Notes under the pieces: generated by a model | What the model saw: only the letters and a program-made list of their open reading frames with translations | Databases searched by the model: none | Told to the model about the DNA's origin: nothing | Position numbers and translations under genes: made by a program | Shown here: positions 59,226-64,000 of the stretch, one piece after another | How positions within the stretch are numbered: the first letter of the stretch is position 1 | Layout of the letters: every line of letters starts with the position of its first letter | DNA from: Daucus carota subsp. sativus | Taxonomy: Eukaryota > Streptophyta > Magnoliopsida > Apiales > Apiaceae | Assembly: GCF_001625215.2 (NCBI RefSeq) | Contig: NC_030386.2 | Span: forward strand, 23,468,545 to 23,532,544 | Direction: 5' to 3' | Length of the DNA stretch: 64,000 bases

Positions 59226-59484
59226 CTCCCTCCGTCCCCTTTTACATGTCTCCATTTGACTTTTGACCAGTCAAATTGACCAAATTTTGACTAAACATTA
59301 CAAATTATCTCTTCATTATTTTTGAAATCTGAAAGTTGCATATTAAAATACACTAAATATACTTTCTAATGATATAATTTTTATTATTTTTTGAATTATA
59401 TGATATATGTAAAATTTCAGTCAAAATATAGTCAATTTGACTGGTCAAAATCAAACGGGGACATGTAAAAGGGGACGGAGGGAG
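59226..59484. mobile_element. Stowaway-like MITE, 259 bp, long inverted repeats
   Basis: The ends CTCCCTCCGTCCCCTTTTAC and the exact inverted partner, flanked by TA (59224-59225, 59485-59486). The arms pair over about 65 bases, including GACCAGTCAAATTGAC. Confidence 0.88.
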
Positions 59485-59486
59485 TA

Positions 59487-60590
59487 TATGCCAACCAAGG
59501 GCAAAAAGAGGCAAATAAATATGAGTGAAATTACCAGTTTACTCCTGTATATCCAATCCAATTATTACAAAAGTGCCATGCTTCTCGACTATCCGGGTAA
59601 TGCTAAACGCTTGATTAATGAAACATTAGTTTCACTGCTAGCCTAATCAACTACCCAATTTCATGGCCAGTTACACAATCTCATCCAAAGAACTGGACGA
59701 TTAGATATTAACAAACCCTCCTGTTCGATTTTATCCCCCAACCAGGATTCTTACGTATTCTTGCTGCTTTGATTATATATGGACATGGGAATATAGAGGT
59801 AAAGGGGAGAAACATAAGTAAAACATAAATAGTTGGCTTTGATCGAGTTTATTTATGCACTTGTATTTGTTCTCTTTTTACTAATTGTGAATTGTGATCT
59901 ATATTTTGTTAGTTGTCAAAGTATCATGTCGTCAAGCTCCAGTACACTATACATAATCGACTCATCTTTAACCCATAGGAGTGTGTGAATTTGTTTTTCA
60001 GAAGTTTTCCCAAAACACTGCAACCAGTGGCAAGTGGATGAGCACATCAGCATTAAAACTTGAACTGTCAATCAAAAGGTGAGTTCAGTGAGTAACACTT
60101 CATGGTTGACGTAAAACATATGATCCGTCTCCTGTGGTTCTAAGATTAGGTTTTTAAGCCAGCTCTAGATATAGATCCTCTGTAATTAATTGTATTGTTT
60201 AATCTAATTACTTTGTATTGGTGCAGAATATTCAAATATTTAAGGATGTCAAATGCTGCAGTGATGCAAAATAGGGGCTTGAGAAAGTGGTGATCTGTTT
60301 TATTTGTGCAGAGTGCATTTCCATGGTTATGCAATCCTTTTGTTTAAATTTTTTGATCCATTTGATATGTGGTTTGTGGGCTTGGTTGATCTTAAACACA
60401 TAAAACCTAGATCATCCTGGTCTCTGACATCCTATAATTTATTTTGTATGTGTGGCGAGCGTGCAAATTTATGTGATTGCTGAGTTTCTCTTCTATCCTG
60501 TTGTCTTAAGTCCGTCATTTGTTTTAATCTAAGCACTCATGGCTGCAATTTAATGACATTGTACTTAAAATTCTATCTTTCAGTCCCTAC
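59487..60590. other. Intergenic DNA left of the fragment cluster
   Basis: No recognisable gene; AT-rich with mixed words. It may contain the left border of a larger mobile unit carrying the fragments downstream, but no end was identified. Confidence 0.45.
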
Positions 60591-60652
60591 AGGATCACGA
60601 ACTGGAGCAGGCCAGGATGTTATTAATCTGCTGGGCGCTAGCATGTCTGAAG
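60591..60652 (+). pseudogene. Exon-like fragment, unknown source
   Basis: Preceded by TTTCAG (ending about 60584) and followed by GTATAT. One frame reads TGSRTGAGQDVINLLGASMSEG, an ordered protein-like composition, but I cannot name the source gene. It lies in line with other broken fragments on the same strand. Confidence 0.3.
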
Positions 60653-60966
60653 GTATATCTACTCTATCCGCTTGTGGTGTCGTAGATTGTGTTTTGTCTT
60701 CCTTTTATGCTATATTTTTTGCAAATGGGTGTATATCCTAGAATGCTAAGAATTTGAATTTAGATGTTTTTTTTTTGTAGTGTGTCCGAGAAAAAGAGTT
60801 ATACCACAAGTAAGCTGAGAAACGGGATTAACAAAAGTGTGTATCCTGCAATCAAAGTAGGTAAGAATCAATGCAGCCAGTTGTTCCTTTTATAATAAAG
60901 CTTTATTCATTAATGGCTTCCCATGAAATCTTTGTTGCTGAATAAATAACTTCTTTCCAAAATGAC

Positions 60967-61070
60967 AGTTCCCTAGCGGAACTGCTGCGCATATGGGCGA
61001 CGCCGGGTGTGATGATGGTGATGTGCCCGGTGGCGAGCACCAAGGTATCAACATTCAATGGCATCAACAG
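60967..61070 (+). pseudogene. GC-rich exon-like fragment, unknown source
   Basis: Follows ATGACAG and is far richer in GC than its flanks. One frame reads GTAAHMGDAGCDDGDVPGGE and another SLAELLRIWATPGV; neither could be assigned. It is probably another captured or decayed exon. Confidence 0.3.
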
Positions 61071-61489
61071 GTTTTTCGGTCATTATTTATGACATTTGAG
61101 AGAGTTGTCCGAGCATAAATCGCCCTCACCTTGACTGCATCATACAACTGTTGCATGATACTCAGGAACTAATGAAAAATTAGAGAAGACAAGGATATCA
61201 CCAAATACATGCATCGTTCAAATTTGGTTCTGGTTTTAATATTAATTTACTTTTCATATATGCCCAGTCCGATTTGAATAGTCTTTTTTAATCCTGACAT
61301 GGACATTTCTGAAAATACAAGAACTCATCATATACGTCAAAACTTATTTTTAAAGAAGACTAATTTTTGTAGGTTCTGAAATTGTTTGCAGGTCGTCATG
61401 TGTACACCTCCCTTTATGATATAGTCACTGCAACGTACTTATATATACCATTCTATTTAGATCACTTAAGTTTTTTTACAGACTTCAAC

Positions 61490-61925
61490 TGCAGCAGTTC
61501 AATTAGATGTTTTCTCAATGCTTTGTGGGTGTTGTCGCCCAAGATCATGGTTGTATCAGAGCAAGATTCCAATCATAATGGGTCAAATCTTATGGAGAGG
61601 CTGTCGGAATCTCTGTACTTTTATGCTGCATTATTTGACTGTTTGGAATCTACACTTCCGAGGACATAAATAGAGAGATCAACGCTAGAAAAGTTTCTTT
61701 TTGGAGAAGAAATTAAAAACATTATAGCATGAGAAGGTCGTGGAAGAAAGGAAGAACATGAAAAGCTAGATAGATGGATTCAAAGACTTGAGTTTGCAGG
61801 CTTCGGTAAGGTGCCTTGGAGCTATTACGGAATGTTGCAAGCAAGAAGATTGCTACAAAGTTATAGCTGCGATGTTTATCGAATCAAAGAAGAAAATGGA
61901 TCAGTGGTGATCTCTTTTATTGTTC
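61490..61925 (+). pseudogene. GRAS family (SCARECROW-LIKE 3) C-terminal fragment
   Basis: Clear GRAS C-terminal blocks appear in one frame: FLNALWVLSPKIMVVSEQDS, LFDCLESTLPRT, the FLFGEEIKNIIA region, WIQRLEFAGFGKVPWSYYGM and LQARRLLQSY, then the YRIKEENGSVVI end. The frame is broken by TAA at 61667-61669 and TGA at 61730-61732, and the final conserved block (WQ...SAWR) is replaced by unrelated sequence. The N-terminal two thirds of the GRAS domain is absent. SCL3 works in gibberellin and root signalling; this copy cannot. Confidence 0.85.
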
Positions 61926-62019
61926 CCGTTTCCCACTCAGTGCCAATGTTTGTGGTACCATCAGGGACATGTCCATGCTTCTTCTTTTTTTTAATCCTAA
62001 TGGAGATACGAATATTACA

Positions 62020-62146
62020 GGCTACGACAGAAAATATCATTGTCGGTTCTTATGTTTGGATTGAAGATCCAGAAATAGCTTGGATCGATGGACAAGTTAC
62101 AAAGATTAATGGACAAGAAGTTCAGATAGATACTATTATCTACTAG
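62020..62146 (+). pseudogene. Myosin XI N-terminal exon fragment
   Basis: After an acceptor-like TTACAG the frame reads NIIVGSYVWIEDPEIAWIDG and then QVTKINGQEV. This is the SH3-like N-terminal segment of plant class XI myosins, normally encoded by exon 2. It runs into a stop at 62144-62146, where the motor domain should continue; no further myosin exons follow. Confidence 0.8.
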
Positions 62147-63163
62147 AGGAAATTCGGTGTGTGAGCTATTTATTTTGCATAGTATTATTTAACCAAGTCC
62201 TTCTTTGTTAGTTTTTGTGATATACGAATCCTTCCCTGGGGTACACTAGACTTGTGGAAGGGTCTGCAGTGCTCTTCAAAATTCGTTAAAAAGCCACTGC
62301 AACTAGAGAGTCAAATCATATATCCTTATATCATTCAGTTCGCCATAAGGCAGATTGCAGGAGAAAATAGTTCTCACGTATTGTAAGTTTGGTGAGTTCT
62401 CCTGAAAGGTATGCTTTAAAATTAAAGTAAATGGATTAAAATTGTTGCTACATTGGTTTCGTAATACATTTTTAATAAACTTGCTCTGTTTATGAGACCT
62501 AATTTCGAATTATTTTTTTTTTTATCTATTTCTATGACGATCATCCAAATATCTTTTGGCTCTTCATTTGTTGCTAGAGACGAATATACAAGAAATAGGT
62601 TCCTGGATTCCGTTTAATGTTATCATTGCTCCAATTTCGTTATTATCATCTCTACTTATCATCATGGTCGACCAGAATTTGCCCCTTCTGTTCCTAAACA
62701 ATTTACTTTTTCCCAACATGCAGGTGCTTCTAGCGGAGGACCCAGCGCCCATGTGAACTGGCATGTTTGATGCAAATCAAGTGAAAGGTAAGAAATTTAT
62801 TCTCTATAACAAGTTCCACAATAAATTTCCGTACCAATTAAATTTTATGTTTTAGCTTTAATAATTTAGTACAGATAGGGTTTTACTTCACTAGAAATCT
62901 CCTTAAAATAAAAATTGAAAACTAAAATATAAATTTTCCTAAATTGGATCGAAATATAGCATATATTATATGTAAAATGATTGTCAGAAGAGATAGAGAA
63001 AAATTTCAGTGAAGTTAGATTTAAAAAAATATATTCACCTATTGATGGAAAAATTAAATTAGAAAAGTAGGGAATTATGTATGAGAGGGTGTATTGTGAT
63101 TGAGCGTGATGCCTTCTAGAGGGCCATTAGATTAAATTAATCTAAGAACCCTTGTAGCTGTAG

Positions 63164-63325
63164 GAAATGAAAGCGCAAGGTGTTTCTGATGATAAACTAT
63201 TACTTCTCAAGGGCATGAGTAGAGTTTTCAGGTCAGGGGTTCTAACTGCATGCTCTAATGGGTGTTAGTGGTGCTGGACTATTGGTAAAACAACTTTGAT
63301 GGATGTATTGGCTGGTCGGAATTGG
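63164..63325 (+). pseudogene. ABCG/PDR transporter nucleotide-binding-domain fragment
   Basis: Begins after CTGTAG with EMKAQGVSDDKLLLLKGMSR and VFRSGVLTA. A shifted frame then continues LMGVSGAG, and another shift plus a few extra bases leads to KTTLMDVLAGR. This is the Walker A region of the second NBD of full-size PDR transporters. At least two frame changes disrupt it and nothing of the rest of the protein follows. Confidence 0.8.
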
Positions 63326-64000
63326 TGCTGGTTTCATTGCTGATGTTTTGGACATGAGCATTTGTGACGAAGTAATTCAAGTAGGCATTTTGGCAAAAGC
63401 TATAATGTCTTTGACTTCAGTTAATAAATTTTATGGAGAGGCTCTTTTGAGATTTTATGCACAATTATCTGGCAAGATTTTAGTCTAAATTGCATCAAGA
63501 GTATGATTACTAAGTAGGTAGTGAATGTTCTATTGATTTTTGAGACATCTTGAACAGGAATTTTTTAAACATATGTTTTGATACCCTATCTTTGTCTGAT
63601 GTTTAACAAAAAAATAATTGGCCTCATCTGGACATGTTAGAATGACATGACTATGGTCATATTATAGTAGCATAAGATAACGCTTCTGAATATGTATTAA
63701 TACATGTATAGGAATATTGAAGTTAAAAATTTTTGAGAGCACGATCAAATATATGTGTTGATTTCCCAAATATGATATCAAATTACATATTTTATATGTT
63801 TCATGTAAGAATTAAAGCATCCTATTATTTTGACTCGTATCATGGATGCATACATGCACCCTCAAGTTTAACTCTATGTTTAAATTACCAGAGCCACACC
63901 AGAACTACTGGATTAATTAAGTAGGTTGTTTTGGAAGTATTTGTGCATTGACTTCTATATTTATGGACTTGAAATATTTCATGTGTTCAAAGTTTTCTCT
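63326..64000. other. AT-rich DNA to the window edge
   Basis: No gene is seen. A possible right border of the fragment-bearing unit was not found before the window ends. Confidence 0.5.

Noticed and set aside
1-64000. Search for CRISPR arrays, operons, rRNA or plastid insertions
   Set aside because: None seen; the window is ordinary plant nuclear DNA with intron-containing genes.

Overview
This is a window of nuclear DNA from a flowering plant. It is AT-rich, its genes have GT-AG introns, its intergenic DNA is full of small DNA transposons and LTR remnants, and its proteins belong to plant-only families (DYW-type PPR, NMCP/CRWN, plastid polyphenol oxidase, BAHD acyltransferase). As I remember the families, the squalene synthase and NMCP proteins look closest to Apiales (ginseng and carrot relatives). 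I therefore suggest an asterid, possibly Apiales, but that is an inference. I see no rRNA, tRNA, CRISPR or prokaryotic-type operon.

Layout: (a) 1-3.6 kb holds no gene but has a tandem duplication ending in a large palindrome. (b) 3.66-5.8 kb holds an intronless polyphenol oxidase gene with a one-base frameshift; a 371-bp foldback element with 126-bp perfect arms sits just before its stop codon. (c) 6.1-7.0 kb is a poly(A)-tailed retroposon with a 17-bp target duplication; a relative lies at 19.1-19.9 kb on the other strand. (d) 7.5-9.4 kb is an LPA66-type PPR-DYW gene. (e) 10.6-12.4 kb (minus) is an ANTH/AP180 clathrin assembly gene. (f) 13.5-18.7 kb (minus) is a six-exon tRNA m2G10 methyltransferase gene (TRM11) with a hAT-type element in intron 2. 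(g) 20.6-25.1 kb (minus) is a ten-exon NMCP/CRWN nuclear lamina gene with an internal exon-block duplication. (h) 25.6-26.2 kb (minus) is a vacuolar iron transporter-like gene. (i) 28-33.5 kb is gene-poor. (j) 33.5-34.9 kb (minus) encodes a Cys-rich zinc-finger protein. (k) 38.3-40.3 kb (minus) is a two-exon BAHD acyltransferase gene of the benzyl alcohol O-benzoyltransferase type. (l) 40.6-46 kb is transposon-rich: a hAT element with a perfect 8-bp target duplication, Stowaway-like MITEs, and a decayed LTR retrotransposon. (m) 46.1-56.0 kb (minus) is a complete 13-exon squalene synthase gene whose introns are full of insertions. (n) 57.4-58.4 kb is a GC-rich Mutator-like element. (o) 60.5-63.4 kb has broken fragments of a GRAS/SCL3 gene, a myosin XI gene and an ABCG/PDR transporter gene, all on the plus strand within about 2 kb.

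The intact genes are unrelated housekeeping and metabolic genes: sterol/triterpene synthesis, tRNA modification, chloroplast RNA editing, endocytosis, nuclear shape, metal transport and ester formation. They do not form a pathway cluster. I found no clear new multi-gene system. The unusual items are the foldback element in PPO, the retroposon family with an RNase H-like tail, the fragment cluster at the right edge, and the exon-block duplication in the lamina gene. Exon joins were deduced by eye from reading frame, GT/AG sites and family knowledge.
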